Positions 49,546 to 61,646 of a stretch of DNA of 64,000 nucleotides are shown here, piece by piece. Origin of the DNA: Cryptomeria japonica (lineage: Eukaryota > Streptophyta > Pinopsida > Cupressales > Cupressaceae); the NCBI RefSeq assembly GCF_030272615.1, contig NC_081411.1, positions 42,521,140 to 42,585,139 on the forward strand. Direction: 5' to 3'. Position numbers and translations under genes: made by a program. How positions within the stretch are numbered: position 1 is the stretch's first letter; the number at the start of each line of letters is the position of its first letter. A model generated the notes under the pieces. It made no database searches, was not told the DNA's origin, and saw nothing but the letters and a program-made list of their open reading frames with translations.

Positions 49546-49759
49546 GCCATTGATGGCAATACTCATGAGAAATTTCAAAAGGTGTCCAAAATGTGTAGTC
49601 CAAAAAAAATTTACCAAAAAGAATGTTTACCAAAAATATGAAGAGCTCCCCCTGAGCATATGATTCCTATCTTTGAACTTTCTCATCCTACTACTCCCCC
49701 TTTGGCATCAATGACAAAGGTTGTCAAGATGTTAGTAGAGTTTGTAGTTACATCTATCC

Positions 49760-51535
49760 TCAACCTTGTAGTTGGGTAGTTATTATCTGAAAAAGATCGC
49801 CCAAAATTAAGTTTATACTATCCATAAACTTTTTGCTATCTTTTATTGTTGTTTTAGTCCTCTTCACAGTACTGGTGAGATGCTGCAATTGTTCTAGCAG
49901 TGTTTTACTTCCCTGTGCTAATGCCTCTGAGATTTCCTTCCGCAAAGATGCTAGATAGTCCAATCTTGGACTTAGTTTAGATCTCAAGTGTTTTGCCTTG
50001 TTTATTATTGTCTCTTTCTCTCTTTCATGTTTAAGCAATTCTTCCTCAAAATTTGCTAACTTATCTTCAAATATAGATAGTGAATCCGGTGAGTTGACAA
50101 AATTGTTTGCAAGCTTGTTTATCTCTTCTTGTGTCTTGCTTATTTTCTTGTCAATATCTACAGTCAAGAAGTTTGTTTTGCATGTGTCTTTATATAGGTT
50201 TTTGTACTCTTTCAACAAACTACATAGTTCCGGTAGAAGTGTGTCAAAGTCTTTGTTACACTTCTTTATTACTTCTTCAAAGAATTTTTGTTTCTCCTTT
50301 TCTACCATGTCCTTTACAGATTCTTCCTTTATTTTCTCTATATTTCCAAAAATGTATTTACATAATGTATCCAACTATCCTAAAGAATCTTTATTATCTA
50401 TATTGCAATCAAGAGCAATTATTTTCAAAATTGGTATTGAATCATCTATTGCTTTGTAAGCCTGTGAACTGCAGTCAGTTATTTTCTTAATGGATTGAAG
50501 TAATACCTCAGTCACATTTTTTGACTTAAATGTTGATGATGACCCAACAAACTGAGTATCGGTGGAAGTGACCATGCTTGTATTGACCTCTAGCAGGTCA
50601 GTTTGTGTCTGCATTTCCTTTAGCACTGGTTTTCCTGCTTCATTACTTACCGGTGGCATTGTTTCCTTGTGAGCCTGTTCCGGAGCCTTTAGCTCTGTCG
50701 GTTTCTCTGTTTGTGCCTCAGATTCCATCTTTTTCCCTGTATCCTCTGCCGGTTGCTCTGTATCTCCTGTTACCAGAGGCTCTTTAGCCATATCTGATTT
50801 TTCAGTTGTATCTTTATCAACTGTTATGTTGATCTTTTGGGTATCAACATTTATAGTCTATAGGATTTCAGGGTTTGGATTGCTATCCTCTACATCCATG
50901 CTTTCTGTTGCTGGTTGTTTTTCAGGGGTTGTAATTTTTACAGGTGGAGGTAGGTTGTCTTTAACCTTTATGCTTGGAGGTCCACCAATTTTGCCTTTCC
51001 CTTTGTCCTTGTCCTTCTGATACACCTTAATAGGCTTGGGATTCCTGTATTCTTCTTGTTTTTCTTTTTCAACCAAGAATATGTCCCAACCATCTTCTGT
51101 TTCCTTTGAAACTTCTGTAATTCTTCTTGCCATTAGTGAAATATGTCGGTGTGCAGTGGAGAAAATTGTCCGGTTTGCTTGAGTAATTAGATCATCAATT
51201 TCCTTTGGGTTTCTATTTTTATTTTCTTGTCTAATTCAATTACTCCTTGCCTTCTGGCCTCAAGTCTTTTGTATAAATCACCAAGAATTTCATTTATAAC
51301 TTCCATCAAAAACTTTTTGAACATGTCCATATGTAGTATTACACTCTCCTCAACTTGCCCTTTCTCATCACCAGATAGGGTGTCATAAATTTTCCTTATG
51401 TTTTTCAGATTTCCTTCCTCTGTGATCTCATCTAGCAAAATGTCTAGAGGTGCCAAGTCAATTTTTGTCTTTTTCTTTTTCTTAGGAGTTAGCTTCTTTT
51501 TAGGTGTGACCTTTCTGACCAGAGATCTCATAACT
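49760..51535 (-). mobile_element. Element 2, Lys/Pro-rich linker and coiled-coil tail
   Basis: The minus strand reads a Lys-rich basic start ('VRKVTPKKKLTPKKKKK'), a Pro/Thr/Gln-rich middle and a helical tail ('KLANFEEELLKHEREKE', 'LSPRLDYLASLRKEI') ending at about 49760. It occupies the same place as 8651-9704 of element 1. Fossil, function unknown. Confidence 0.55.
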
Positions 51536-51543
51536 TGTTGCTT

Positions 51544-52959
51544 CTACCTTGTCCTTCTAGGTGAAGGAGTGGTTTCCGGTGAGAGATCTCTTTTCCTAAC
51601 AACTCTTTTAAAGGTTGCTAGCATGTCTCCTTCTGAAGAAGTACCTACCGGTGATAGATGAGCTTCTGGTTGTGGGGCTGCCAACTCATCTTCAGTTATG
51701 CCAATTTTCTTTAATACATCTTCCTTAATGGCTTTTGCTTGTCTGGATCCTTTTCTCACAAATGCCTCTACCTTCTTTACTCTTTTCTTGGACTGTATTT
51801 GTCTTTCTATGGTTTCGGCACTACCAAATACTTCTTCCTTAGGCTCACTGGGGGCTTCCAGAAGCGCTTTGGCATAAGTTTCAACTATGTGGTCATCTAT
51901 CTCATAGCCCATTTCTGTTACCCAGATTGTCCTTGGGATGACTGCTTCCATCCATATTTCATCCTTTTTAATAACAAAGCATATATCATCTTTGTATTTA
52001 TCTACAATCTTTTGAGATAACCTTGTCCTTTTCTTCATTTTTGTCTTTAGTGCTTGGAAAAAGTCATGAATGTTGTTTTCCTTGTTCTCACCCATGGTAT
52101 TGAATAGTTTTGTCAATTGCTTTCCTACCGATACGTCATATCCTAGTTCTTTATATCCTATACCGGGAACCTGTTTTGTTATATGAAGCATTAGGCATAC
52201 TAACAGATTTCCAAATCTAAAAATTCCTTTCTTATCCTTCTTTATCTTTCCAAGGTTGTCTATCAGTTCATCCTTTAACCATTCACAGATGTCAATTTTT
52301 GCATTGTCTATTATCATATCATAAGCACTCTTAATGCATAAACTTGAAACTGAGTTAAGTCTATTGGCATGAGTGGCTTTGTAACCTAATATCATACTTA
52401 AGAATCTCACATTTGTATCCTTTACATCATTAACCCTTGGAGATCTTTTATCAAATGTTGTACCTGTTAGGTCTATGACTAAATCATTTGAAACCTTCTT
52501 GTTTCTGTCTGGTCTTTTACCGGTGGCCGATAACCCTGTGACAGCCTTTACCGCTTCCTTGGTGATCTTATGAATTGCATCTAACCAGAAAAATTCTCCA
52601 TGAACTTTGCTTAACACTATTCTAATCACGTCCTTAGGAAATTCAGGAATGTTAAGGATTTCTGTAAATCCTAGGGTTTCAATAACTTTGTGTTTAGCTT
52701 TAACATTGTCGGTATCATCACATATCTCCGTTTTATACATGGTTTTGATTTCCTCATCTCCTAACTCTTCAATATTGTAGTGAATGTACATTCTAGGGTC
52801 TTCAGCATATACAACACCTTTAGGGATTTGAGAAAATGCACCTAAGGTATCATCCTTCTTTGCTATTTTAGGAACTAACTGAAATACGGGCCTAGGTCTT
52901 TTAATTACTTCCACAACAGTAGGGTTTGCTATGTATTCAATTGCAGAGGTGGATGCCAT
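51544..52959 (-). mobile_element. Element 2, conserved novel domain
   Basis: About 470 residues opening MASTSAIEYIANPTVVEV. Landmarks shared with element 1 in the same order: 'EELGDEEI', 'IRIVLSKVHGEFFWLD', 'ITKEAVKAVTGL', 'FGNLLVCLML', 'VDKYKDDICF', 'VTEMGYEIDDH'. The C-terminus is Lys/Arg-rich. It has no resemblance to any pol enzyme. Part of it ('ITKEAV..VTGL') recalls plant-mobile-domain proteins (weak, from memory). The domain is the best-preserved part of this element. Confidence 0.7.
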
Positions 52960-53258
52960 GATTAAATACCTTTTTCTATCTTGGATGGATGATTGCTTGA
53001 AGTGTGATTGCTTCTTGCTCGAAATGCCTTAGCTCGAAATCTTCGCGCTCTCTGTAAGTTTGAAATCATGGTGAAATGAAATGGAGCCAAAACCTTATTT
53101 TATAAAGTCTTTTTCATTATCTACCACATTAATTGCATGTCGATTAAGTATTCACTTAACATTGTTTGCCGATAATAAGTGATTTTCAACTTCTTATCTC
53201 TAACCGAGGGAATAATAGCACGTGTCATTAGATTGCCAAACCCTCAAGGAAATTTTCT

Positions 53259-54416
53259 TCAATTGGATGAAGAACTTCCTGCCGGTGGAGCACTACTATG
53301 TCCTACTGATGAAGCATCACTCTGTCCTGCCGGTGGAGCATTTGTTGGTTCTACCGGTGGAGGAGTATTCCCAATATTTAGATCAGCTTTTCTAATCCAT
53401 TGCTTTGAGAATTCTTGCTTAACCTCTTCAACCTTTTCTTTTCCTTTCAAGCTAGCACCTTTGTTGTCTACCGACGCACCTTTACTTCTATAGAATTTAG
53501 CAATATGCCCAATCTTGTTACATGCATAACAAGTTACATTATTTTTCTGAATAGCTTTCCCATAACCTATGCCGGTTTGAGTTCTGCATTGATTTGATAA
53601 ATGTCCAAATCTTCCACAAACATAACATCTCACATTCATTCTATAGTTTTTAGAGTTATGACCAACTTTGTTGCATTTGGAACATTAACCGGTGGGTGTA
53701 TTGATATTCTGATAATTCCTAGATCTACATTCATTTGCCCTATGACCATACTTATTATAGTTAAAGCATTTTCCATTGAATTCATAAGCATTAGGTGGTC
53801 TTACCGGTTTGCTGTGATCTTGAGTATTTGCAGTACCGGAGCTTTCACCAATTTCAAAGCCAATTCCAGAAGTGTCACCTTTGGGTTTTTGATTCTTCAA
53901 TAAGGTACCAAGTTCTTCTGAGCTTTTCTTAAATTTTTCTTTATGTTGATTTGTAGTTTCCAATTCCCTTTCCAAGATTTCTTTTTGTCTCATTAGTTCA
54001 TTTGAGTCATTTTGAGTATGCATCAGATCTGTCTTCAACATGTCATTTTCATAGCTAAGTCTTGTGTTCTCATTTGCTGCATCACTTAGTCTTCTGGTCA
54101 ATTCTTCTTCATTCTTCTTTTTGTCCTCAATCTCTTTGCAAACTCTCATGGTCATATCCTGCATTTCATTTTTTGTTGTCATGTTCTCTTGTTTCAGCTT
54201 GCTTATCATATCATTAAGTGATTCCTTTTCATCATTCTCATTTTGCAATTTTTCACAAAGTTCTCTTCTCTTATTTCTTGTAACAGTAAGATTTTCTTGA
54301 AGTGCCTGAATGATATCCTGAGCTGCTCTTAAATCATCTTCTAATTTGATATTTTTCAACTTCTCTGTATCATAGTCAGTAAGAGCTCCTTCAAGTTGCT
54401 TCATCAGATTTTCCAT
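53259..54416 (-). mobile_element. Element 2, coiled coil and CCHC zinc knuckles
   Basis: On the minus strand, from a start codon at 54416 (MENLMKQLEGAL), a long Glu/Lys/Asn-rich coiled coil is followed by knuckles: CFNYNKYGHRANEC (second Cys changed), CYVCGRFGHLSNQC and CYACNKIGHIAKFY (last Cys changed), with traces of another between. The order matches element 1. Confidence 0.7.
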
Positions 54417-54473
54417 CTTTACCGGTGTCAAGATCTTCTTCAAGTTGTTAGGCTTCTGAAAATAGAGGACCAA

Positions 54474-54485
54474 GCTCGGATACCA
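54474..54485 (-). other. Primer-binding site of element 2
   Basis: TGGTATCCGAGC on the minus strand, two bases inside the 5' LTR. It differs at one position from the initiator-Met site used by element 1 and the copia host (TGGTATCAGAGC). Confidence 0.8.
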
Positions 54486-54487
54486 AT

Positions 54488-55306
54488 TGTTAGGATTCCC
54501 ATAGATACTGAGAGGGGGGGGTGAATTAGTATCTGACCAGTGATAACAATTTCTTAAGTTAAAACAAGCAGAACATAAAATAGTAGTATATCGGTATGCA
54601 AGAATTAATGCAATAAATAGAATCAGAAACATCCACATGAAAAGAACACCATAACACAAGATGTTTAACGAGGAAACCTGAAGTGGGAAAAACCTCGGTG
54701 GGATTTGTGACCCACAATATTCACTCACTGGCCAATAAGGGAATATTACTTACAACAGGGGCCTGCACATGCAGGAAAGCCAACTGCCTAGAGCTCACTA
54801 CTCAATGAGAAGTCACACTGACTTACAATGAGGATTATACTAATCCAAAGACTTGTACTGCTTTACGATATCATCTCCAATGCCAGATTCAGTACCGGTT
54901 CTAACTCTGTTCTTTACATATACCCTTGACCTATATTTCGCACATTAGTTCTACCTAATAATTTTCTTTATGTTTGCTACATTACCCCTCTAAATGTCTA
55001 CAATGATCTCCTTTATATACAAGTCATTTTACAATTTGCCAAGTCGGCTTACAATAATAAACAAAATATTACATATCAAAAATCTTGTTGGCCTCTATGC
55101 CGGTATGTATCTTTTCTTCTGTACTGGTGCCGGTGCTGGTGCCGGTGCCGATGTAGAGTGATCTTGTTGATGTCGGTGCACTATTTTGCCTGTGTAATGC
55201 TTTGCCGGTATGATGTCTTGCTGGTGCCTTAGGATTGCAAGGTTGCCATCAATGACAAAACCTTCAATCACACACAATGTCTCATTGGAGTGTCCATATG
55301 CCAACA
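54488..55306 (-). repeat. 5' LTR of element 2
   Basis: 819 bp, about 95 % identical by eye to the 3' LTR. Minus-strand start TGTTGGCATATGG and end GGAATCCTAACA. The long minus-strand open frame that crosses its edge into integrase is an accident of the insertion. Confidence 0.9.
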
Positions 55307-55311
55307 CGAAC

Positions 55312-57460
55312 TTGCTCTGATGTTCACTTCTCTTGATATAACATTTGCTACCAAATACTCTAAAGTAGCTTACCACTAGTGTCTTACCAGTCCAATACTC
55401 ATAAGGAGTTTTATCCTTTCCCTTTTTGATAAGTACCCAGTTCATTGTGTAGACTGCAGTGCTCATCACTTCTCTCCAAAAGGTGTGAGCAACCTTTCCT
55501 TGGATCAACATAGTTCTAGCCACTTGAACCACAGTCTGGTTGTTTCTCTCTGCTAAGCCATTCTGTTGTGGAGTTCGAGGTGTAGACAGTTGCCTCTTGA
55601 TGCCATTCTCTTCACAGTATTTGTTAAATTCACCGGAAGTGAATTCCCCTCCTTGATAAGTTCTAAGGCATTTGATTCTTCTACCGCTTTCCTTTTCTAC
55701 TAGTGCTCTGAAAGCTTTGAACTTTCCAAAGGCTTCAGACTTGTCCTTCAAGAATATGACCCACATCATTCTTGAGCAATCATCTGTAAGAATCATAAAA
55801 TAGCTATCTCCCTGCACACTCCTAGTTTTCATAGCACCACACAAATTAGTATGCACAAGATCAAGTAAATTGTCTGCAGTGAAATATTTACCTTTGAAGG
55901 TTAAGGAAGACATTTTCCCCAGTTGACACTCACTGCATAGAAGATTTTCTGGTTTGCTCAGCATTGGTAGTCCTCTAACTGCCTTAATCTTACTTGCCTT
56001 CACAATGTTATCAAAGTTTACATGGCAGAGTCTCCTATGCCATATCCAGCTATCATCAAATTTAGCCACAAGGCATGTACTTATACTAGCATTCAGCTGA
56101 AATAGGTTACCTTTGGTCTGCATATCGGTGGCCATCAATTCACCATTCTTTCCTTTGATTTTGCATACACCATTTTCGAATTCCAGAGTGAGTCCACTAT
56201 CATTTAGCTGGCCAACACTCAATAGGTTGTGTTTGAGACCTTCTGCCCAATACACATTGTCAGCACTGCTCTTTCCATTCAGAGAGATGGACCCTCTGCC
56301 TTTGACCATACATGGTGCATCATTGCCAAAATGAACCACACCACCATCACACTCTTCCAGAGATAGGAACTTGCTCTGGTCACCAGTCATATGGTGAGAA
56401 CAACCACTATCAATAATCCACTCATTGGAATTATCAAAGCGGGAGACAAGCACCTTCTTGTCTGACACATCTTTTTTGACTGCAACAAACACAATATCTC
56501 CATTTTCTTCATCTTCATATTCCTCATCTGTGACACCTTCATCAACTTCTACAAAACAATTTCTCCAATTTCCTCCTTTGAATTTCTTGAACATTTCTAG
56601 TTTGTCCTTGTTATCACCATTAGGGAAGTTTACAACAATGTGTCCTATTTGGTTACAAGAAAAGCATTTCAAAGGGAGCTTACCCCTGTATTTATCGGTT
56701 CCCTTAGGAAGTCTCTTGGCAAGAAGAGCTTCAAATTCCATTAGGATCTCCTCATCATCCATTTCTCTTCTCTGTCTTGGTTCACCGCTGGTGCTTGCTT
56801 CTTTACCTTTCCTAGATGGTGCAGCAGATGCCCTAAAAGCTGATTTAGTCTTCTGAATGCTGCCATCAAAACTATTTAGCTCATAGGCTCTCAACTTAGA
56901 AATGATGGAGTCTAGGGATACCTTAGTCTTGTCTATTGACCTCAACTCCTGAATAGCAGCAACCCTTATAGCATAGACCAGTAAAAGGGTTCTTAGGACT
57001 TTGCTAACAATAGTAGAACCATCAATTTAGCCTTTTGGCACTCTTGATATCTCCAAAAATAGTTTTGATTCTTATTCCATATTGTTGAATGGTCTCTCCT
57101 TCAACCATCCGCATGTCTTCAAACTTACCCCTAAGGCTTTCTTCCTTAGCTTGTTTTACAAGCTCATCACCACCATAGATATTCTCAAGAGTATCCCATA
57201 CTTCTTTGGGATTATCTTTATCCTGGATATCAATAAACTCAATGTCAGATAAGCTGCTGATTAGGGCTTCCATGACTTGCCCATTCTCCTAGATCTCTCT
57301 CTTTTGATCATCGGTAAGAGTACCGATAGGAATAACATAAGCATTCTCAACATAGCTCCAGTGTTGAGCACCCATGCTTCTGATGTATATCTTCATTTTG
57401 TCCTTCCATATTTTGAAATTATCTTTGTTGAACTTTGGACCTTCCCTCTTCATCATTACA
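55312..57460 (-). mobile_element. Copia gag, protease and integrase region
   Basis: On the minus strand gag opens near 57455 ('KREGPKFNKDNFKIWKDKMK') and contains the UBN2-type Gag core ('EVWDTLENIYGG') and one knuckle ('CFSCNQIGHIVVN'). The protease motif 'WIIDSGCSHHMTGD', the integrase zinc-binding 'WHRRLCHVN...CSECQLGKM' and the DDE core ('YQGGEFTSGEFNKYC', 'PQQNGLAERNNQT') follow. The nested element interrupts integrase at 55306. Fossil. Confidence 0.9.
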
Positions 57461-57513
57461 ATAGGATCTTTCCCTCAAGCGGTTAAGCTTACAACAAAGA
57501 GGACCTGGAGGAT

Positions 57514-57525
57514 GCTCTGATACCA
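57514..57525 (-). other. Primer-binding site of the copia element
   Basis: TGGTATCAGAGC on the minus strand, two bases inside the 5' LTR, complementary to initiator methionine tRNA. Confidence 0.88.
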
Positions 57526-57527
57526 AT

Positions 57528-59027
57528 TGATAACTCAATGATGAGCAGTGAGTACCAAACTGGTACTGAGAGGGGGGGTGAATCACTACTGGTACAAAAA
57601 CTTTTCCTGAACCAGTTTGACTACAAACAGTGAACTTGACTGGCTATCACTAATACCCATCTAAATCAGATTACCACTGGTTAAGCACAATGAGATTGTG
57701 AAAGATATAAACCGGAAACACTTATCTTTCCACACAACCTATTCCCTCATTTCCACATTATCCTTGTGCATAAACAGGTAATCTAATATCAGGAATATAA
57801 TAACTTACTAGATCAACATGATTCACCGCTTAAACAGGAAGTAACAACACATCACAAGAAAGAGGCATCACACATGAGACACATATTTTCATGTGGAAAC
57901 CCAACTAGGAAAAACCACAGTGGGGATGAATACCCACAAGCTGTTTTGAACTCTTTAGAAGTCCGCTCTGTTAGGAGCCTAGTCTGGTTAAAGACTGTTA
58001 CAAGAGGTTCTATTAGGAACCGGTCCTGTTAGGGATCACCTGGTTAAGGGATGGCTAAAATACCCGGTTAAGGGTTAAACCCTATTAGAGGTTATCTTGT
58101 CAGAGGATTTTATGAACTCAATGTCTTTGAGTCACCCTGTTAAAGGTTTACCGTAATTTGATTAAAGCTACCCTGTTAAGGGATTTTCCAACTGTGGAAG
58201 TGGCTAGAGATCAATAGGTATTACAATGATCTGGTAGTAGCACTCAATGCCAATGAGATCCGCTTTGGTTCCTTCCTTATGAACACACACTATGCAGGTA
58301 TCACTCCTCCTAACTGGTCTAGAAAGAACCATGTATCTCTGCTCTTAGATACACACACAACATTTGCCAACAACCTCAACATGAAACACAACATCAACCT
58401 TATAAGAAATAGATAGGTCGGCAACATATACCTTAAACCCTAAACCTTTAGGTTGAGCAATTCAGTCGGTTCAATCCTGATCGTCGAACACTATGTATTT
58501 GAATACAACGGTCTTGAATGGATCTCAAGACAATCTCCATCGTTCATTTTTCACTGCTTCATGGAGGTGATAACCCATCACACATTCTCCACTATTTGTA
58601 GAGACTTCGCACATTCCCGAGGTAGATAGGATCAATCTCCTTCGTGCAAGATCCTTCACGCGCATGAGGTTGACGTGGCAACACGATCTGGTCTCCATTA
58701 GATCTGCAATACAGTGCTAACTCATCACACAATGCCATCAGTTGAATAAACCAGGCTCAAAACACTTCAACCGGAAACCCTGAAGTTGAGACTACCAACC
58801 GGTAGTCATACCATATTAAGACTTGATAAAAACATTCCATATGCCAGTTCATCTTTCAATATACCGGTTCACTTGAACAAACATACTGCTTCATTGTTTC
58901 AGATACACTGGTTCACAACAGTATACCGGTTCACCCTTTAGCATATTACCGGTTCACTCTTTTGGCATATTGACATCAATGACAACACAATATCATCATG
59001 TCCACATACTTTGCACAAATGCCAATA
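57528..59027 (-). repeat. 5' LTR of the copia element
   Basis: 1500 bp, co-linear with 45052-46539. Plus-strand start TGATAACTCAATGATG; the outer end GCCAATA has lost the canonical CA. Followed by the GGAAA duplication. Confidence 0.9.
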
Positions 59028-59032
59028 GGAAA

Positions 59033-60790
59033 GACACAAAACCCTTCAAGATGCCCTCCAACATGCTCATAGTTGCTCCTCCCTTGTTCCTCACCTCTCC
59101 AAGTTCCACATGAGTGTAGCCCTCAACTTTTTGCACTATTATGGATGTCTTATGGAGATTTAAGATTATGAAAATGATTAATTATGTAAATGAAAACAAG
59201 CTAAATATGAGAAAAATACCTAATTAATCTATGTTAATTTTATTCAAAATAACAAAGAAAAGAGCTTCTAAATGCTCTATCAAATTTACTATAAGTTTGA
59301 TGCATAAATATTTCTAGATTGTGAATCCTTTTGGAGAAAGAAATGAGCTCTATTTATAGGAAAAATGGAGCAATGGATGGTTGAGATTGAGTAATCTCAA
59401 CAAGGGTCAGGATTGATGAGTTTGTGATCCATGTGAGGGCTTTAAACCCAATCCTAGGATGACAAATTTCAACATGAGATGGCTTGAGAGGAGAGGGAAG
59501 AAGCATTAAATGCTTGAGATGACTTGAAGGTTACCTTGGGAGGTAAGGTTAGGCTTGAGTTGAATGAATAAAGCTTTTATCCAATGAATAATGTATTTAT
59601 CCAATGGACAAACTCTTGTGCAAGAGTTAGTGGGGATAACCATGGTCAAAGAAATGAATGCTTGAAGAGACCCATGAGTTAAATGGGGGTTGAGTTAGAG
59701 GAAAAGCCTCTAACCATGTGGGTGAGTTGAGTTTAACCATTAATGGTTATGTAAGAGCCATAAATGGTTATGTAAGAACCATTAATGGTTTGGAAGACTT
59801 TGGAGGTTAGCTTGTTGCGAAATACATTCTTTTAATGCTTTTCAAAGACTTTTAGGCTTTGAGAAGTGACTTCAAGTTGCTTAGGAATGTGATAATAATT
59901 AGGGAGGGTGATTAGGCTAATTAGGAATATTTTAGAAGAATCTAGAATGGGTTTAGGATGCAAGTGGGTTTGGTGGGTGAGAGAAAATAGGATTTTAATT
60001 AAAATAAAATTCATTTGTTTCAACTAAATAGGTGCAACTTGTATTTGTAGGAAAATGCAAGTGTCGAGGGGGGGGGTTGTTTAGGGATTTAAATAAATAT
60101 TTTATTATTTATTTAAATGAGGAAAGGGGGTTAAATCAAATAAATGTGTTTTATTCATTTAATTGATTTAGAGTGTGGGCTAATGAATTAATTTAAATAA
60201 ATTGAATAATTTATTTAGTTAATAGAAGAAGAGGTTGATAATGAAATTAATTAAATAATAATTTAATTAACTAATTTATTGATGGTTAAATAATCAAATA
60301 AATAGTAAATATTCATTTAATTAAGTGGACAAATTTATGTGACTACAGATACAGTTAATTTTAGCTCAAACTATTCGATGTATTTGGTGGCTACCCTTTT
60401 ATAAAATTAAATGAATATTTGCCTATGTAATCAACAATATGAATATATAAAAAAAAAAATATAATATAAACCATTGCAATTGTGGAATATGATTTGGTAA
60501 GCTTTCTAAAATATTGAATTAACCCTACAAAACTCCTTGTCTCAATCAAAATGAAATTCAATGGTAATGGTCAGATTTGAACCATGGTAATGATCACTGG
60601 ATGCTTTTGATTCCTTTCATCAAATTTTGGTTTTTGTCTTGCTTTCCATTTGTTTTATTTAAATAAGGTGATTTGGGACCATTAATGATCATTTGAAGTC
60701 ATTTGTGAAAGTTTGGGGCCATTTGGATAAAAGATGTTAAAGTTGCTCAGTAGTTGTCAAAGTTATCAAAGTTGTCAGTATTGTCAAAGT
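59033..60790. other. Gene-free stretch
   Basis: No coding region or transposon termini are supported. Small features are three 'ggttatgtaagarcc' units at about 59743-59793, a run of nine G at 60068-60076 and AT-rich repeats of 'atttaaataaat' type at 60090-60260. Confidence 0.45.
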
Positions 60791-60794
60791 TTCA

Positions 60795-61615
60795 TTGTGG
60801 GTAGAAACCAACATCACGAGCACGTCTAAGTGGATAGGGTTACCCTAGGCATTCTCCTATTGTGCCTCCCAACATGTCGGAACATCGACAACCATACCCT
60901 ACTGATGCGATCTCTCAAGCGCCTTGAGTCCAAAAAAATGTTAAATTTTGACGAACAGTTTCTCGCAATCTAGGATGCATATGATTGATCCATTTGAACC
61001 TATAGGGTCACGTGAGGCTCATTTACAATGACCTATCTTGGTTTTTGAAAACTCGGAGCCATTTTCAAATGGTAGCATTTTTCACTTGTTGCAAAAACCA
61101 TTAGTGGCATGCAATGCAAAGTTGTAAGATAGGCTAGATTTGATTATGTTTGTCGTGGGAAAAAACATACATCACAAGTGCATCCGAATGGGTAGTTTTA
61201 CACTAGGAATGCTCATGTTGTCCCTCCCAATGCTCTGGAACATCGAGAGCCATACCCTACTGACGCAATCTCGCAAGTGCCTTGAGTCCAAAAAATTGTC
61301 AAACTTTGACAAACAATTTCTTGCAATCCAAGATGCATATGATCAATCCGTTTAAACCTATAGGGTCATGTGAGGCTCATTTACAATGACCTATCTTGGT
61401 TTTTTATGACTCGGAACCATTTTCAAATGGTAGCATTTTTTCACCTACTGCAGAAATCAATAGTGGCATGTAATGCAAAGTTGCAAGATAGGATAGCTTT
61501 GATTCTGTTTGTCTTAGGCACAAACCAACATCATGAGCACATTCAGGTGGGAAGGTTTACACTAGGCATGCTCTTGTTGTGCCTCCCAATGCATCAGAAC
61601 GTTGAGAGCCATATG
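60795..61615. repeat. Tandem repeat with a 358-bp unit, about 2.3 copies
   Basis: Equivalent points 60811, 61169 and 61528 ('acatcacgag', 'acatcacaag', 'acatcatgag') give periods of 358 and 359. Units share 'gcctcccaa', 'cataccctactga', 'gaggctcatttacaatgacc' and 'ttttcaaatggtagca'. The third copy is cut off where the sequence turns into the decayed gene at about 61620. Period and short array suggest a satellite seed or a repeat inside a larger element. Confidence 0.88.
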
Positions 61616-61646
61616 TGCATATTGTTTTATCCATTTTCCTACAAGT

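Larger units (their letters stand above)
48725..55306 (-). mobile_element. Second pol-less LTR retroelement, 'element 2', nested in the copia element
   Basis: LTRs at 48725-49533 (809 bp) and 54488-55306 (819 bp) are flanked by exact CGAAC duplications (48720-48724 and 55307-55311) that lie within the copia integrase region. On the minus strand the interior holds a primer site, a coiled-coil region, CCHC knuckles, a conserved domain and a coiled-coil tail. No protease, integrase, reverse transcriptase or RNase H is visible. It has the same part order as element 1 (3213-11203) with homologous proteins but different LTRs. Ends look whole. The coding part has a handful of breaks. LTR divergence is about 5 % by eye. 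It is younger than its copia host by position. Confidence 0.88.
45052..59027 (-). mobile_element. Ty1/copia retrotransposon, minus strand, with a nested element inside
   Basis: Two LTRs (45052-46539 and 57528-59027), exact GGAAA target duplications, a primer site (57514-57525) and a polypurine tract define the element. Minus-strand parts in order are gag (about 57455-56500), protease with a DSG motif and integrase (about 56450-55312), then, after a 6.6-kb nested insert, the integrase tail and linker, reverse transcriptase and RNase H (to about 46777). The order PR-IN-RT-RH defines copia. It is broken by the nested element and a handful of other breaks. LTRs differ by a few percent by eye, suggesting insertion on the order of 10 Myr or more ago (inference). 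A solo LTR of the same family lies at 24836-26382. Confidence 0.92.

Noticed and set aside
55095-55306. Extension of the copia integrase frame into the neighbouring LTR as a fusion protein
   Set aside because: It is an accidental reading across the edge of the nested insertion at 55306.
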